This document shows, in pieces, positions 16,784-26,109 of a stretch of 54,308 bases of DNA (position 1 is its first letter; each line of letters opens with the position of its first letter). A program made the translations under genes and the position numbers. The DNA is from Clostridia bacterium. Lineage in GTDB: Bacteria > Bacillota > Clostridia > Oscillospirales > Butyricicoccaceae. Where the stretch lies: positions 1-54,308 of the forward strand of contig JAJPXP010000003.1 in the NCBI GenBank assembly GCA_021205365.1, in the 5' to 3' direction. The notes below the pieces were generated by a model. It did not search any database, was not told where the DNA came from, and worked only from the letters and a program-made list of their open reading frames with translations.

Positions 16784-18019
16784 ATGTTTGAATTTGTAAA
16801 TGACAAAACACTGGCTGAGTACGAGGCGTTCAATGCGGGCCATCCGTACGGCCATTTTGCACAGTCCAAGAAGTGGGCGAACTTAAAGGACAATTGGAAG
16901 TGGGAAGCAATTGTTGTGCGCGGTGGGGATGGTAAAATCTGCGGCTCCCTGTCCGTGCTGATCCGTCATCTGCCGCATCTGCCGTGGACACTGATGTATG
17001 GCTGCCGCGGCCCGGTCTGCGATCCGCATGACCGCGAGACCATGGAGCAGCTGATTGCAGGCGCGCGCCAGCTCGCAAAAAAATATCATTCCTATGTCCT
17101 GAAAATTGACCCTGACGTATCCATTGAGGACAAGGAATTTATTGCAGAGCTGGAGCATCTTGGCTTCCGGAACGCTACCGGCGATGGCAAGAACTTTGAG
17201 GGCATCCAGCCGAACTTCGTCTTCCGCCTGGATGTCTCCGGGATGAACAGCAAGAAGATTTACACCGCGGAGCCGGGCGAAGCCTTTGATATCACGGTAG
17301 ATGATACCAAGGAAGAGGATGCAATCATGCATTTCAAGACCGATACCCGTACAAAGGTGCGCAAGGCGATCAAGCGTGGTGTCAAGATCAAGCTGGTTGG
17401 CAAGGAAATGATGCCGTTCTTTGCGAAGATGATGATGGAAACTGGTCTGCGCGATGGCTTCGTTACCCGTCCGGCAAGCTATTTTAATAAGATGCTGGAT
17501 GCGATGGGAGACAATGCCCGCCTGTATATGGCATTCTATGAGGACAAGCCGATTGCAGGCACACTTGCGATCTATTACGGTGACAAGGTGTGGTACCTGT
17601 ATGGCGCATCTGCAAACGGCACCAAGGAATTTGATGTCCGCAAGCTGATGCCGAACTATCTGCTGCAGTGGATGATGATCCAGTGGTCTTTGGAGAAGAA
17701 GTGCCGTATTTATGATTTCCGCGGCGTTTCGGGTGATCTGACCCCGGATAACCCGCTGTATGGACTGTACCGCTTTAAGAAGGATTTCAATGGCGATCTG
17801 GTACAGTTCGTTGGTGAATATGACCTCGTGTTTAACAAGCCGGTCTATTTTGCCGTTGTCCATGGGCAGAGCACCTACCGCAATCTGCGCCGCAAGCGCT
17901 TCCTGAAGAAGAATGCCGCGCTGGACACCTCTAAGCCGAAGAACCTGACTGGCGACCATAGAAATGAGCAGAAGCAGGAAGAGAAGAAGACTGACGCAAA
18001 TCCGGAAGAAAAGAAGTAA
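16784..18019 (+). CDS. FemAB/FemX-family peptidoglycan amino-acyltransferase
   Basis: 411 residues. FemABX proteins use aminoacyl-tRNA to add amino acids to the stem peptide of lipid II on the cytoplasmic face. The two GNAT-like halves are recognisable: FAQSKKWANLKDNWKWEAIVV and LMYGCRGPVCD in the first, then MMMETGLRDGF, FYEDKPIAGTLAIYYGDKVWYLYGAS and the ending IYDFRGVSGDLTPDNPLYGLYRFKKDF in the second. AGGAGG precedes the ATG. The last 25 residues are charged (Lys/Glu) and probably disordered. It is 14 bp upstream of alr, so cross-bridge assembly and D-Ala supply share a transcript. The amino acid used cannot be told from sequence alone. Confidence 0.9.
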   Translation: MFEFVNDKTLAEYEAFNAGHPYGHFAQSKKWANLKDNWKWEAIVVRGGDGKICGSLSVLIRHLPHLPWTLMYGCRGPVCDPHDRETMEQLIAGARQLAKKYHSYVLKIDPDVSIEDKEFIAELEHLGFRNATGDGKNFEGIQPNFVFRLDVSGMNSKKIYTAEPGEAFDITVDDTKEEDAIMHFKTDTRTKVRKAIKRGVKIKLVGKEMMPFFAKMMMETGLRDGFVTRPASYFNKMLDAMGDNARLYMAFYEDKPIAGTLAIYYGDKVWYLYGASANGTKEFDVRKLMPNYLLQWMMIQWSLEKKCRIYDFRGVSGDLTPDNPLYGLYRFKKDFNGDLVQFVGEYDLVFNKPVYFAVVHGQSTYRNLRRKRFLKKNAALDTSKPKNLTGDHRNEQKQEEKKTDANPEEKK

Positions 18020-18033
18020 AGGACGCGGATGGG

Positions 18034-19125
18034 ATGAAGAAATTCGTCATAGAGAAAGATAAACTGGCGGCAAACTCCCGCCGGATTCAGGAAAAAGCCG
18101 GGGTGCCGGTTATCGCTGTCCTGAAAGCGGACGGTTATGGGTTTGGCATGGAGCAGATGGCAAAGATACTGCGTGAAACCGGTATCCGCATGTTTGCTGT
18201 CACGGAACCAGGGGATGCAGCCCGGCTGCGTGAGCTGGGCTATACCGAGGAGGATATCCTCGTTATGCGCTCCACGGCGATGGCTGATGAGGCCTATCAA
18301 ATTGTACAGGCAAATGCCATTGCAACGGTCGGCTCACCCGAAGCTGCATATTGTTTGAATGAAGTGGCAAAGGGCTGCGGCATACAGGCACGTGCCCATG
18401 TGAAAATCGACACGGGGATGGGACGGTATGGCTTCCTTGCAGACCAGTATGAGGAAATCAAGCTGGTTTATAAGGAGAACAGTGGCATGGATGTGACCGG
18501 TATTTATACCCATTTCCATTCCGCATTTGCAAATGCGGCGGCAACCCGTGCGCAGTACAAGCAGCTGTGCGCGATCACTGACCGGCTCAAGGCGGACGGC
18601 ATTGACTGCGGTATGCGCCACGCGGCAAATTCCTCGGGTGTGTTCTGTTATGATGATATGATGCTGGATGCTGTGCGCGTTGGTTCTGCCTTTACCGGAC
18701 GTATCCCTGCAAAAACGTCCACTGGCTTATCCCGTATCGGCTATCTGGAAAGCCGTGTGATTGAACTGCGTACCGTTCCGAAGGGGCATACCTTCGGTTA
18801 TGGTGCAGGCTATACAGCGAAGAGTGCAACCCGTGTGGCAGTTGTTCCGGTTGGCTATACCGATGGCTTCTCTGTGGAAAAGAAAAAGGATTTATACCGT
18901 TCCAGAGATGTCCTGCGTTATATTTTGGCAGAAATCAAAAACGGAAGAGGCAGAGGCGATATTTATATCACCATCAATGGACAGCGGGCCCGCGTGCTTG
19001 GACATGTCGGCCTGTGCCATGTCTCATGCGATGTAACCGGACTGGATGTACATAATGGAGACACTGCGATTCTCGATGTCAATCCATTGTATCTCAGCCC
19101 GCTGGTACCAAAGGAATATGTGTGA
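18034..19125 (+). CDS. alr: Alanine racemase
   Basis: 363 residues. A fold-type III PLP enzyme that interconverts L- and D-alanine for peptidoglycan. PLP lysine is Lys31 in VLKADGYGFG, and the second catalytic base Tyr260 lies in GHTFGYGAGYTA. HVKIDTGMGRYGF and HAANSSG are standard blocks. The C-terminal beta domain ends unusually with a DVNPLYLSPLVPKEYV stretch, so a related amino-acid racemase specificity is not excluded. The ATG follows a weak GGACGCGGA site 14 bp after the femX-like stop. Its last 8 bp overlap the next gene. Confidence 0.9.
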   Translation: MKKFVIEKDKLAANSRRIQEKAGVPVIAVLKADGYGFGMEQMAKILRETGIRMFAVTEPGDAARLRELGYTEEDILVMRSTAMADEAYQIVQANAIATVGSPEAAYCLNEVAKGCGIQARAHVKIDTGMGRYGFLADQYEEIKLVYKENSGMDVTGIYTHFHSAFANAAATRAQYKQLCAITDRLKADGIDCGMRHAANSSGVFCYDDMMLDAVRVGSAFTGRIPAKTSTGLSRIGYLESRVIELRTVPKGHTFGYGAGYTAKSATRVAVVPVGYTDGFSVEKKKDLYRSRDVLRYILAEIKNGRGRGDIYITINGQRARVLGHVGLCHVSCDVTGLDVHNGDTAILDVNPLYLSPLVPKEYV

Positions 19126-20512
19126 CGCAAGCTTATATCAACAATTAAAGAAACAGGCGGCTCAAGGGGCCGCCCGTTTTCATATGCCGGGGCATAAAGG
19201 CCGACCCGTATTGCCGGAATTAAATCATCCATTTGCCATTGATTACACGGAAATAGAGGGAACAGGAAACCTGTATGAAGGAGATGAACCGATCCTCTCC
19301 GCAGAACGTGCAGCAGCGGAATATTATGGCGCACAGGACTGCTTGTTTTTAACAGGCGGCTCCACACAGGCCTGTATGACCGCAATTGCTGCTGCAGTGC
19401 CCGAGGGCGGGACGCTGGTAATGGACCGAAACTGTCATAAATCTGCAACCCATGCTCTGGCGTTGCTGGATTTGACACCGGAATTTGTTGTACCGGAGCC
19501 GTTGGACGAAACAGGGCTGCCGGGATTGATTTCCCCACAGGCTGTGGAAAACATCTTGGAAAAGACACCGGAGGCGGCTGCTGTGCTGGTCACCAGCCCG
19601 AACTATTACGGAGTTATGCAGGATATTCCAGCGCTGGCCGAAATCTGCCATCGATACAACGTTGCATTGCTCGTAGATGCCGCACATGGCGCACACCTCA
19701 AGGCTGCCGGACGGAAATCCCCGATTGAGGAGGGCGCTGATTTAGCTGCAATGAGCACCCATAAAACCCTGCCTGCACTGGGGCAGAGTGCGATTTTGTT
19801 GTCCTCTGGCAGGATTCCATTTGAGATACTGCTGGAAACCGCACCTCTGTTTGGCACCTCCAGCCCGTCGTATCTTTTGATGGCCTCCATTGATCTTGCA
19901 AGGGCATGGCTGGAGGGGGACGGCGCAGCGGCCTATGCCAGATGCGCACAGCGGGTTGCAGCGCTCCGGCGGGAGATCAATGCAGCAACGGTCTTTGGTG
20001 CATTGGCAGAAGAACATGCTCCATTGGACCCGTGCCGGCTGACGGTCTGTTGCCGTGGAACCAATGTCACAGGGCATGAAATGAATGGTATCCTGCATGA
20101 ACAATTCAAAATTGATGCGGAGATGGCGGACCGTGACCATGTCGTATTTATCTGCACGGGTGTGGATACGGAGCGGGATTACGCCAGATTGATGGGCGCC
20201 TTGCGGGATGCGCAGTTTGTGCGAAAAGACGCCGCGTCAAGGGCCTTGCTTCCGTTCCCTGCGCCGGAGCGTGTCTGCTCTGTGCGCAAAGCATGGTTTT
20301 CAAAGAAAAAGGAAATTCCAATGGCACAGGCGGCCAGAAAAATTTGTGCAAGGCCGGTAACACCGTATCCTCCCGGTGTGCCGCTGCTGTATCCGGGCGA
20401 ACGGATTCATCAAGTTCACATTGAATTTCTGCGTGCCGGATGGTATACTGATAATGAGCCCATCTGCGTGATGGACGGTTATTTTGGGGAAAGGCAGGGA
20501 GATCAAACATGA
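19118..20512 (+). CDS. Orn/Lys/Arg decarboxylase-family PLP enzyme (YaaO-like)
   Basis: 464 residues. The fold-type I major domain opens with ARFHMPGHKG and contains FLTGGSTQ, the PLP-contacting Asp187 in LLVDAAHGAH and the PLP lysine Lys216 in STHKTLPAL. The C-terminal domain of this group follows (RKICARPVTPYPPGVPLL). Family members decarboxylate lysine, arginine or ornithine to polyamine precursors; the substrate is not decided here. The order decarboxylase, holB, ricT matches the yaaO-holB-yaaT neighbourhood of Bacillus, here without tmk and yaaQ between. I chose ATG 19118, which overlaps alr by 8 bp and has AAAGGA upstream; it overlaps holB by ATGA. Confidence 0.9.
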   Translation: MCDASLYQQLKKQAAQGAARFHMPGHKGRPVLPELNHPFAIDYTEIEGTGNLYEGDEPILSAERAAAEYYGAQDCLFLTGGSTQACMTAIAAAVPEGGTLVMDRNCHKSATHALALLDLTPEFVVPEPLDETGLPGLISPQAVENILEKTPEAAAVLVTSPNYYGVMQDIPALAEICHRYNVALLVDAAHGAHLKAAGRKSPIEEGADLAAMSTHKTLPALGQSAILLSSGRIPFEILLETAPLFGTSSPSYLLMASIDLARAWLEGDGAAAYARCAQRVAALRREINAATVFGALAEEHAPLDPCRLTVCCRGTNVTGHEMNGILHEQFKIDAEMADRDHVVFICTGVDTERDYARLMGALRDAQFVRKDAASRALLPFPAPERVCSVRKAWFSKKKEIPMAQAARKICARPVTPYPPGVPLLYPGERIHQVHIEFLRAGWYTDNEPICVMDGYFGERQGDQT

Positions 20513-21492
20513 CATTTGAAGACCTGCTGGGAAATCGCAGTTTGAAACAAGCACTGCAGCATGCCCTGAACGGAAGGTTTCCCCAGTCTATATTGCTGAC
20601 TGGGCCTGCCGGAATCGGAAAAATGACAACTGCACGGCTGCTGACCGCAGCGCTGCTTTGTGAAAATAAGGAATTGAAGCCTTGCGGTGCCTGCACGGCA
20701 TGCCGGAAGGTGGAGAATACGCTGCATTCCGATGTGTCTGTCATTGACCTGGGGGATGCAGAAATCAAGGTAGATACCGCACGCGCCATCCGTTCGGATT
20801 GCGCGGTTTTGCCTGGAGATGGCGACCGCCGTGTTTTTCTCATCCGTCACGCGCATAATATGAATGCATCCGCGCAGAATGCGCTGCTGAAGCTGCTGGA
20901 AGAACCGCCGGCGTATGCATTTTTCATTTTGATGACAGAAAATGCGGGCGCGATTCTGCCGACCATTTTATCCCGCTGTACACGGTTTGCATTTGCACCA
21001 TTGGATATGGCAGAAGTGATGCAGCTGTTGCAGCAAAAATATCCCGATAGAAGCCGGGAAGAAATGCAGGCAGCGGCAGCTGGCTGCCAGGGAATTGCCG
21101 GAGATGCCATTGCGGCATTGTCGGAGGATATTGGCGGGACGGCGGAATATGCCGGAGATTTTTTACAGGCGCTGGGAACAAAGGATGAACTGGAGATTTT
21201 CCGCGCCGCGGAGCATTGCTCGGCATTATCCCGCCAGCAGTTTTCCCATGTATTGACTGCGCTGCGCACAGCGATGCGGGATGCGGTTTTTATGGCGAAT
21301 GGCATGAAAGCGCCATTGATGCCTGCCCTGCGGGAGCAGTCGGAATCTCTGGCAGGAAAAATGACGGTACGGCAGCTGCTTTCGCTGTATGACTGGATGG
21401 GCGAGCTGGATAGGCGCATGGAACGCAATCCGGGTATGGCTCTGCTGACAGGCTGCCTGGCAGCAGGGTGTTATGAACGGCTGATAGGGTAA
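20509..21492 (+). CDS. holB: DNA polymerase III delta' subunit
   Basis: 327 residues. A clamp-loader AAA+ protein. The P-loop is TGPAGIGKMTT (about 32-41), a four-cysteine zinc module C-x8-C-x2-C-x2-C lies near 47-62 (KPCGACTACRK), and the SRC sensor motif lies in ILSRCTRFAF. The degenerate P-loop (Met after GK) fits delta' rather than the ATP-hydrolysing tau/gamma subunit. The start overlaps the decarboxylase stop (ATGA), and ricT follows 31 bp later. Confidence 0.92.
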   Translation: MTFEDLLGNRSLKQALQHALNGRFPQSILLTGPAGIGKMTTARLLTAALLCENKELKPCGACTACRKVENTLHSDVSVIDLGDAEIKVDTARAIRSDCAVLPGDGDRRVFLIRHAHNMNASAQNALLKLLEEPPAYAFFILMTENAGAILPTILSRCTRFAFAPLDMAEVMQLLQQKYPDRSREEMQAAAAGCQGIAGDAIAALSEDIGGTAEYAGDFLQALGTKDELEIFRAAEHCSALSRQQFSHVLTALRTAMRDAVFMANGMKAPLMPALREQSESLAGKMTVRQLLSLYDWMGELDRRMERNPGMALLTGCLAAGCYERLIG

Positions 21493-21523
21493 GCCTTTTT
21501 TCTCATAAACAGGAGGAACGATT

Positions 21524-22789
21524 TTGGCTCAGATTATTGGAGTCCGATTTAAAAAAGTCGGAAAAGTATATTATTTTGACCCGTGCGGGATACAGACTGA
21601 GGTAGGACAGCATGTGATCGTGGAAACCGCGAGGGGTGTGGAATACGGCGAGGTTGCGCTGGCAAATCGTGACGTATCCGAAGGGGAAGTGGTCAAGCCG
21701 CTGAAAAAGCTGATTCGTGTGGCAACCAATTCCGATGCAAAGGTTGTAGAAACCAATCAGAAACGTGCAAAAGAAGCGTTTCACATTTGCGAACAGAAAA
21801 TTGCCGAGCATCAGCTTGACATGAAGCTCGTTTCGGTGGAATATACCTTTGATTTAAACAAGGTTCTGTTCTATTTTACCGCTGACGGACGTGTAGATTT
21901 TCGTGAGCTGGTCAAAGATCTTGCATCCGTTTTCCGTACCCGCATCGAGCTGCGCCAGATCGGCGTGCGTGATGAAGCGAAGGTGCTGGGCGGACTGGGT
22001 ATCTGTGGCAGACCGCTGTGCTGTGCATCCTTCCTGGATGACTTCCAGCCGGTTTCCATCAATATGGCAAAGCAGCAGAACCTTTCCTTGAACCCAACCA
22101 AGATTTCCGGCACCTGCGGCAGACTGATGTGCTGCCTGAAATATGAACAGGAAGCGTATGAGGAACTCAGCCGTGTGACACCGCGTGTGGAGTCTACTGT
22201 ACAGACGCCGGATGGTGTAGGCGTTATCATCAGCACTTCTATGCTGCGCGGCACCTGTGTTGTCCAGCTGGAAGATACCCCGGACACCCCGCGTACCTAC
22301 CGGTGTGCCGATTGCCAGGTTTTGCAGGCAGGACGCAAAGCACGCCGTCAGACAACAGCGCCCGCGGTCAAGCCGCTGCCGCTGGCAGAGGAATCTGTGG
22401 AAGATCCGCTCCCGCAGCTGAAATTCACAAGCGAACCGGAGGAGCAGCCTGAGGAGCAGGCTCAACAGCCGGAAGAGGAAAAGCTGCAGCAGAAGCGCCC
22501 AGAACGTCCGCGCAGGCGCCGCCGTGCGAATGCGGACGGTGAAAAGGAGAGCCGCGGTGAAAAACAGCCGGATAAGGCAGATAAGCCGCGGGAAAAGCGC
22601 CGCCGTGTGCGCCGTGAAAAGAACAACGGGGAGAGGTCTGCTGACAAGCAGAACCAGAACCGGGAAAACAGGCCTGCCGAGGGCGAATTTATGGATGCGC
22701 ACCGCCAGCCCAGACGCCGCCGCCCGCGGCGCCGTCCAAAGGATGGAGAATCTGGCAAAAATGACCGGCAGGAAAACAAAATGGAATAA
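21524..22789 (+). CDS. ricT: RicT/YaaT, PSP1-domain regulatory iron-sulfur protein
   Basis: 421 residues. RicT is part of the RicAFT complex that partners RNase Y and affects mRNA maturation, sporulation and competence in Bacillus. The PSP1 core (about 1-260) is clear, and two cysteine clusters, CGRPLCC (161-167) and CGRLMCC (198-204), are the cluster-binding residues of the family. A long disordered tail (about 300-421) is rich in Arg, Lys, Glu and Gln with RRRRR runs, much longer than in Bacillus YaaT, and could bind RNA or membrane. The start is TTG at 21524 with AGGAGGA 7-13 bp upstream and the expected AQIIGVRFKKVGKVYYF opening. Confidence 0.93.
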   Translation: MAQIIGVRFKKVGKVYYFDPCGIQTEVGQHVIVETARGVEYGEVALANRDVSEGEVVKPLKKLIRVATNSDAKVVETNQKRAKEAFHICEQKIAEHQLDMKLVSVEYTFDLNKVLFYFTADGRVDFRELVKDLASVFRTRIELRQIGVRDEAKVLGGLGICGRPLCCASFLDDFQPVSINMAKQQNLSLNPTKISGTCGRLMCCLKYEQEAYEELSRVTPRVESTVQTPDGVGVIISTSMLRGTCVVQLEDTPDTPRTYRCADCQVLQAGRKARRQTTAPAVKPLPLAEESVEDPLPQLKFTSEPEEQPEEQAQQPEEEKLQQKRPERPRRRRRANADGEKESRGEKQPDKADKPREKRRRVRREKNNGERSADKQNQNRENRPAEGEFMDAHRQPRRRRPRRRPKDGESGKNDRQENKME

Positions 22790-22807
22790 AAGGGATCGAT
22801 TCATCAG

Positions 22808-22845
22808 AAAATCTCCGTATCCGGTATTGGATGCGGAGATTTTGC
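22808..22845 (+). terminator. Terminator after ricT
   Basis: A 15-bp stem with one mismatch (22808-22822 with 22829-22843) and a short T end. Confidence 0.65.
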
Positions 22846-22963
22846 GTTACCGACAGAAAATGTCAAAAAACATATGAAAATCGGCTTGCTGTTCAGCCGG
22901 AGATGTGTTACACTACATCATATAATTAGTTTGACAATGAAAATATTCCTGGGAGGTGCACAG

Positions 22964-23404
22964 ATGACGGTTCATCAGCAGGTGAATACATTTCTGGTTG
23001 ATATTTTCGGACAGATTAACAAGCTGGAGGAGCGTGCGCTGGCGACTGGCTTGAATGATGATGTTTCCATTACGGAAATGCATATTATGGAGAAAATCGG
23101 CGAAGCCGGCAGCAGCCGGATGACAGATATTGCGCGGGCATTGAGCGTCACGCTGGCAACATTGACAGTAGCGTGTGACCGGATGCAGAAAAAAGATCTG
23201 ATTGAGCGTACACGTGCAGAGAAAGACCGCCGTGTTGTCATGGTTTCCCTGACGGCAAAAGGACAGGCTGCATGGCAGTATCATCAGAAATTTCATCATG
23301 ATTTGATTGATGCTGCATTGTCCGGCTTGAGTGAAGAGGAACAGAAAACACTTGCCCATGCACTGGAACGGCTTGGGGAATTTCTGAGTTCATATGAATC
23401 ATAG
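22964..23404 (+). CDS. MarR-family transcriptional regulator
   Basis: 146 residues, a single winged-helix protein. The DNA-binding part is ITEMHIMEKIGEAG, then MTDIARALSVTLATLTVACDR and the wing RTRAEKDRRVVMVSLTAKG; N- and C-terminal helices form the dimer. I took the ATG at 22964 after GGAGGTG; an in-frame start at 22874 would pass through the likely promoter (TATAAT at 22921). It lies 11 bp upstream of a degV gene, and MarR-DegV pairs with fatty-acid themes exist in Clostridia, so a FabT-like lipid regulator is a fair guess. An AGTTTGACAATGAAA stretch at 22928 is a possible site but not proven. Confidence 0.85.
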   Translation: MTVHQQVNTFLVDIFGQINKLEERALATGLNDDVSITEMHIMEKIGEAGSSRMTDIARALSVTLATLTVACDRMQKKDLIERTRAEKDRRVVMVSLTAKGQAAWQYHQKFHHDLIDAALSGLSEEEQKTLAHALERLGEFLSSYES

Positions 23405-23415
23405 GAGTGCAAGCG

Positions 23416-24279
23416 ATGAGTAAAATTGCTGTTATTGCGGATTCCAGCTGTGATTTTACGCCGGAACGCGCAAAGAAAGCGGGTTTTTTCGTAGTCCCGC
23501 TGAATGTGACATTTGAAGACGGCTCGGTTTACCGGGATGGCATTGATTTAACCGGTGCGGAATTTTTTGAAAAGCTGGCAGCCTGCAAGCAGCTTCCGAA
23601 AACCAGCCAGCCGACGCTGGAAGCATGGATGGATGCTTTCCGCCAATATGAGGATTACGATGATATTATTGTCATCACTGTGTCCTCCAAGGTTTCCGGT
23701 ACGATCAACGGTGCAGGGATGGCACGCCGCATGATACGCGAGGAAGGCTTTAAGCCCCATATCCATCTGGTGGATTCCATGACGGCTTCGGCGGCTGTTG
23801 CGGCTTTTGCGCTGGAAGCTGTCCGCATGGTGAAGGCCGGAAAAAGCGCACAGGAAATTCTGACGCGCATGCTGTATTTGCAGAACCACCTGGCGGTTTA
23901 TTTTATCTTCGACAGTTTGGAATATCTGCGCAAGGGCGGGCGTATTGGCAAGGCAAGTGCCCTTGCAGGCAAGGTTATGGGCATCAAACCGCTGCTTACC
24001 TTCTTCGAGGGCGAACCGAAAAATGTAGATAAGGTGCGCGGCCTGCAGGCAGGCTATAAGAAGCTGGTGGATGGATTTTTAAAAAATGCGGCTAACCTGC
24101 ACCATGTCATTGTGATTTCTTCGTGTGCACCGGAACGTGTGGAAATCATTTCCCGCATGCTGCAGACCCATGTCAGTGATATTAAAATCACTTCCGTAGA
24201 AATCGGTTCTGTCATCGGAACCTATGTCGGCCCCGGAGGAATTTCCCTTGTTTATGAGGAGAAGGAGGCGCGCTGGTAA
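23416..24279 (+). CDS. DegV-family fatty-acid-binding protein
   Basis: 287 residues. DegV/FakB proteins bind a fatty acid and present it to the FakA kinase. The opening IAVIADSSCDFTPE, the KTSQPTLEAW block and FDSLEYLRKGGRIGKASALAGKVMGIKPLL are signature segments; TVSSKVSGTINGA and DSMTASAAVAAFAL line the lipid pocket. The start at 23416 has AGGAG 8 bp upstream; an upstream TTG adds only three residues. It is co-transcribed with the MarR gene. No fakA is in this window. Confidence 0.93.
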   Translation: MSKIAVIADSSCDFTPERAKKAGFFVVPLNVTFEDGSVYRDGIDLTGAEFFEKLAACKQLPKTSQPTLEAWMDAFRQYEDYDDIIVITVSSKVSGTINGAGMARRMIREEGFKPHIHLVDSMTASAAVAAFALEAVRMVKAGKSAQEILTRMLYLQNHLAVYFIFDSLEYLRKGGRIGKASALAGKVMGIKPLLTFFEGEPKNVDKVRGLQAGYKKLVDGFLKNAANLHHVIVISSCAPERVEIISRMLQTHVSDIKITSVEIGSVIGTYVGPGGISLVYEEKEARW

Positions 24280-24579
24280 CTGGTGATGCCCTGCCTTCTT
24301 CCGTGGATGAATGTTCTAATCCTCCGGTGGTAGCCGCGAAAAAAGGAAAGCTTTATTTCCATCGAAAAACCTGCCCCGCCCGCTGTACATTTCTGTTTTT
24401 CATGTTATAATGATAGGGAATCGACAGAAGGATTTACATTTTTACAAGCAGGAAAACAGGTTTCAAAAGGAGGTTTCCTTTCACGGCGGCGGAAAGCAAT
24501 TCTGTCGTGCCAGCATAGGTATGGTACAGACAGATCGCGTGTGGATGGTGATCCGCGCCGGAAGAGAAGGAGAGCAGAC
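24280..24579. promoter_or_regulatory. Gap before the HydF-like gene with promoter at 24384-24411
   Basis: The only signal I can support is TGTACA (24384-24389), 16 bp, TATAAT (24406-24411), facing the HydF-like gene and leaving a leader of about 160 nt. Otherwise nothing recognisable, and no gene. Confidence 0.5.
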
Positions 24580-25797
24580 ATGAGGCAAAGTATATTACCA
24601 GCCGCATTTGGCGGCGAAAACCGGCATGTTGTTTTGTTTGGACGCACCGGCAGCGGAAAAACGAGTATTTTTGAACAGCTGGTGGGAAAAGACAAGATTG
24701 AGGCAGAGGTCAGAGTAGGCGGTTCCAAATATAATCCGGTAGTCGGAAGATGCAGGCTTGGCCATGCAGGGGAAGTTACCGTGATTGATACGGCCGGCCT
24801 GGATGATGTCAATGAACTGGGCAGTGAGCAGGCACATCATACCCGCAATATCATCCGGCGTGCGGATATCGCGCTGTATGTCATCAATATTCAGGAATTT
24901 GACCACAGTGCACGGGCGGCATATCGGCGTGCACATGACTGGATGGAACGCAATATGGTTCCGTATCTGCAGGTGTTCAACCGCTGTGATGAAGCCTATG
25001 CAGGTGACATTGCAAAGCTGAAGACGGAATTTCCGGAAGCAGTTTTTATTTCCACGTATACGCCAGGCTCTGTATCGCTGCTGCGCGCGCGTCTGTCTCA
25101 GATGGTTCGTGCACTGCATGAGCAGGAAGATCCGCTGGTACCGGAAGAACTGATTCAGAAGGGGGATTATGTCCTGCTGCTGGTACCGGATTCCGGCCTG
25201 ATCCATGAATATGCCATTATTATGGAGCTGATGAGGCGCGGTGCGCGCTGCGTCATCATTCATGAGGACGATCTGGAGACAACGATGCGGGAGGTCCCGC
25301 GTATTGATCTGGTTGTTGCCTATGCGCGTTCCTTCGGTAAAGTACGTGATATTGTACCGGAGGATATCCCGCTGACATCGTATTCTCTGCTGTATGCCCT
25401 GCAGAGCGGTGTTTTGGGTGATTTCGTTGAAGGTGCACGTGCCATTGGAAATCTCACGAAGGACAGCCGTGTCCTGATTGCAGTTGGCAATAAGAGAAGT
25501 GAGGTTTATATGGAAATCGGCCGTATCAAGATTCCGCGTGCTCTGCGCAGACTGGTCGGCGAGGAACTGCAGATTGATTATTTCTTTGGGCTGGATCTGC
25601 CGGATGATCTCAACCAGTATGATCTGGTAATCCACGATGCCGGTGCGGCAATGTCCCGGCGTTCTGTTCAGGCCCGTGTTGCCATCTGTAAGGAAGCCGG
25701 TGTGCCGGTTGCCAATTACGGTACCATTCTGGCAGCGCTTTCCGGGATCTTGGATCGCTGCAAAAAGGTCCTTCTTCCGGAAGAAGAGGAAGAATAA
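24580..25797 (+). CDS. HydF-like GTPase lacking the iron-sulfur ligands
   Basis: 405 residues with all three HydF domains in order. GTPase: GRTGSGKT (21-28), DTAGLDD (70-76), NRCD in place of NKxD. Middle domain: VPEELIQKGDYVLLLVPD to EDIPLTSYSLLYALQSG. C-terminal domain: IGRIKIPRALRR and VPVANYGTILAALSGIL. HydF is the scaffold that delivers the di-iron subcluster to [FeFe]-hydrogenase, and from memory its 4Fe-4S ligands are Cys304, Cys353 and Cys356. Here the matching places hold Asn304, Asp353 and Ala356 (AVGNKRS and VIHDAGAAM). So the fold is kept but the cluster cannot bind as usual. No hydE or hydG adjoins. I call it a divergent paralogue of unknown role. The ATG follows AAGGAGA; an upstream GTG at 24541 is less likely. 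Confidence 0.85.
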   Translation: MRQSILPAAFGGENRHVVLFGRTGSGKTSIFEQLVGKDKIEAEVRVGGSKYNPVVGRCRLGHAGEVTVIDTAGLDDVNELGSEQAHHTRNIIRRADIALYVINIQEFDHSARAAYRRAHDWMERNMVPYLQVFNRCDEAYAGDIAKLKTEFPEAVFISTYTPGSVSLLRARLSQMVRALHEQEDPLVPEELIQKGDYVLLLVPDSGLIHEYAIIMELMRRGARCVIIHEDDLETTMREVPRIDLVVAYARSFGKVRDIVPEDIPLTSYSLLYALQSGVLGDFVEGARAIGNLTKDSRVLIAVGNKRSEVYMEIGRIKIPRALRRLVGEELQIDYFFGLDLPDDLNQYDLVIHDAGAAMSRRSVQARVAICKEAGVPVANYGTILAALSGILDRCKKVLLPEEEEE

Positions 25798-25810
25798 CAG
25801 TATAAAATAG

Positions 25811-25841
25811 AAGCCGCTGGCCTGTGGGCCGGCGGCTTTTT
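25811..25841 (+). terminator. Terminator after the HydF-like gene
   Basis: GCCGCTGGCC pairs with GGCCGGCGGC (one wobble) around TGTG, then five T residues. Confidence 0.9.
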
Positions 25842-25916
25842 GCGTACCCAGACAGGCTGCGCCTCCATCTCACACATTGTGACAAAAAATCATTTTGTAA
25901 AAATCACAAATTTTCC

Positions 25917-25945
25917 TTCAAATTTGCGGGGAAATGCTGTATAAT
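25917..25945 (+). promoter_or_regulatory. Promoter of pgcA
   Basis: TTCAAA (25917-25922), 17 bp, TATAAT (25940-25945). The leader to the gene is about 155 nt and has no feature I recognise. Confidence 0.6.
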
Positions 25946-26109
25946 TTTCCTATGGGAATTTGTGATGAGACTGTTCCGGGCGTTCCGCGGGAAATGTGCC
26001 GCATAGGTTGGATTCGCTGCCGGGCAAATATAATCCATTTTTCCTGAGAGAATAATCAATGTTTTTCCATTGAAATGAAAAAATTCAGAAAAATATGAGG
26101 TGTTTTGAA

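Noticed and set aside
24580-25797. Ordinary HydF (functional hydrogenase maturase)
   Set aside because: All cluster-binding residues are missing, so the standard function cannot be claimed.
25824-26006. 60-codon frame between the HydF-like gene and pgcA
   Set aside because: It overlaps the terminator and the pgcA promoter and has no start signal.
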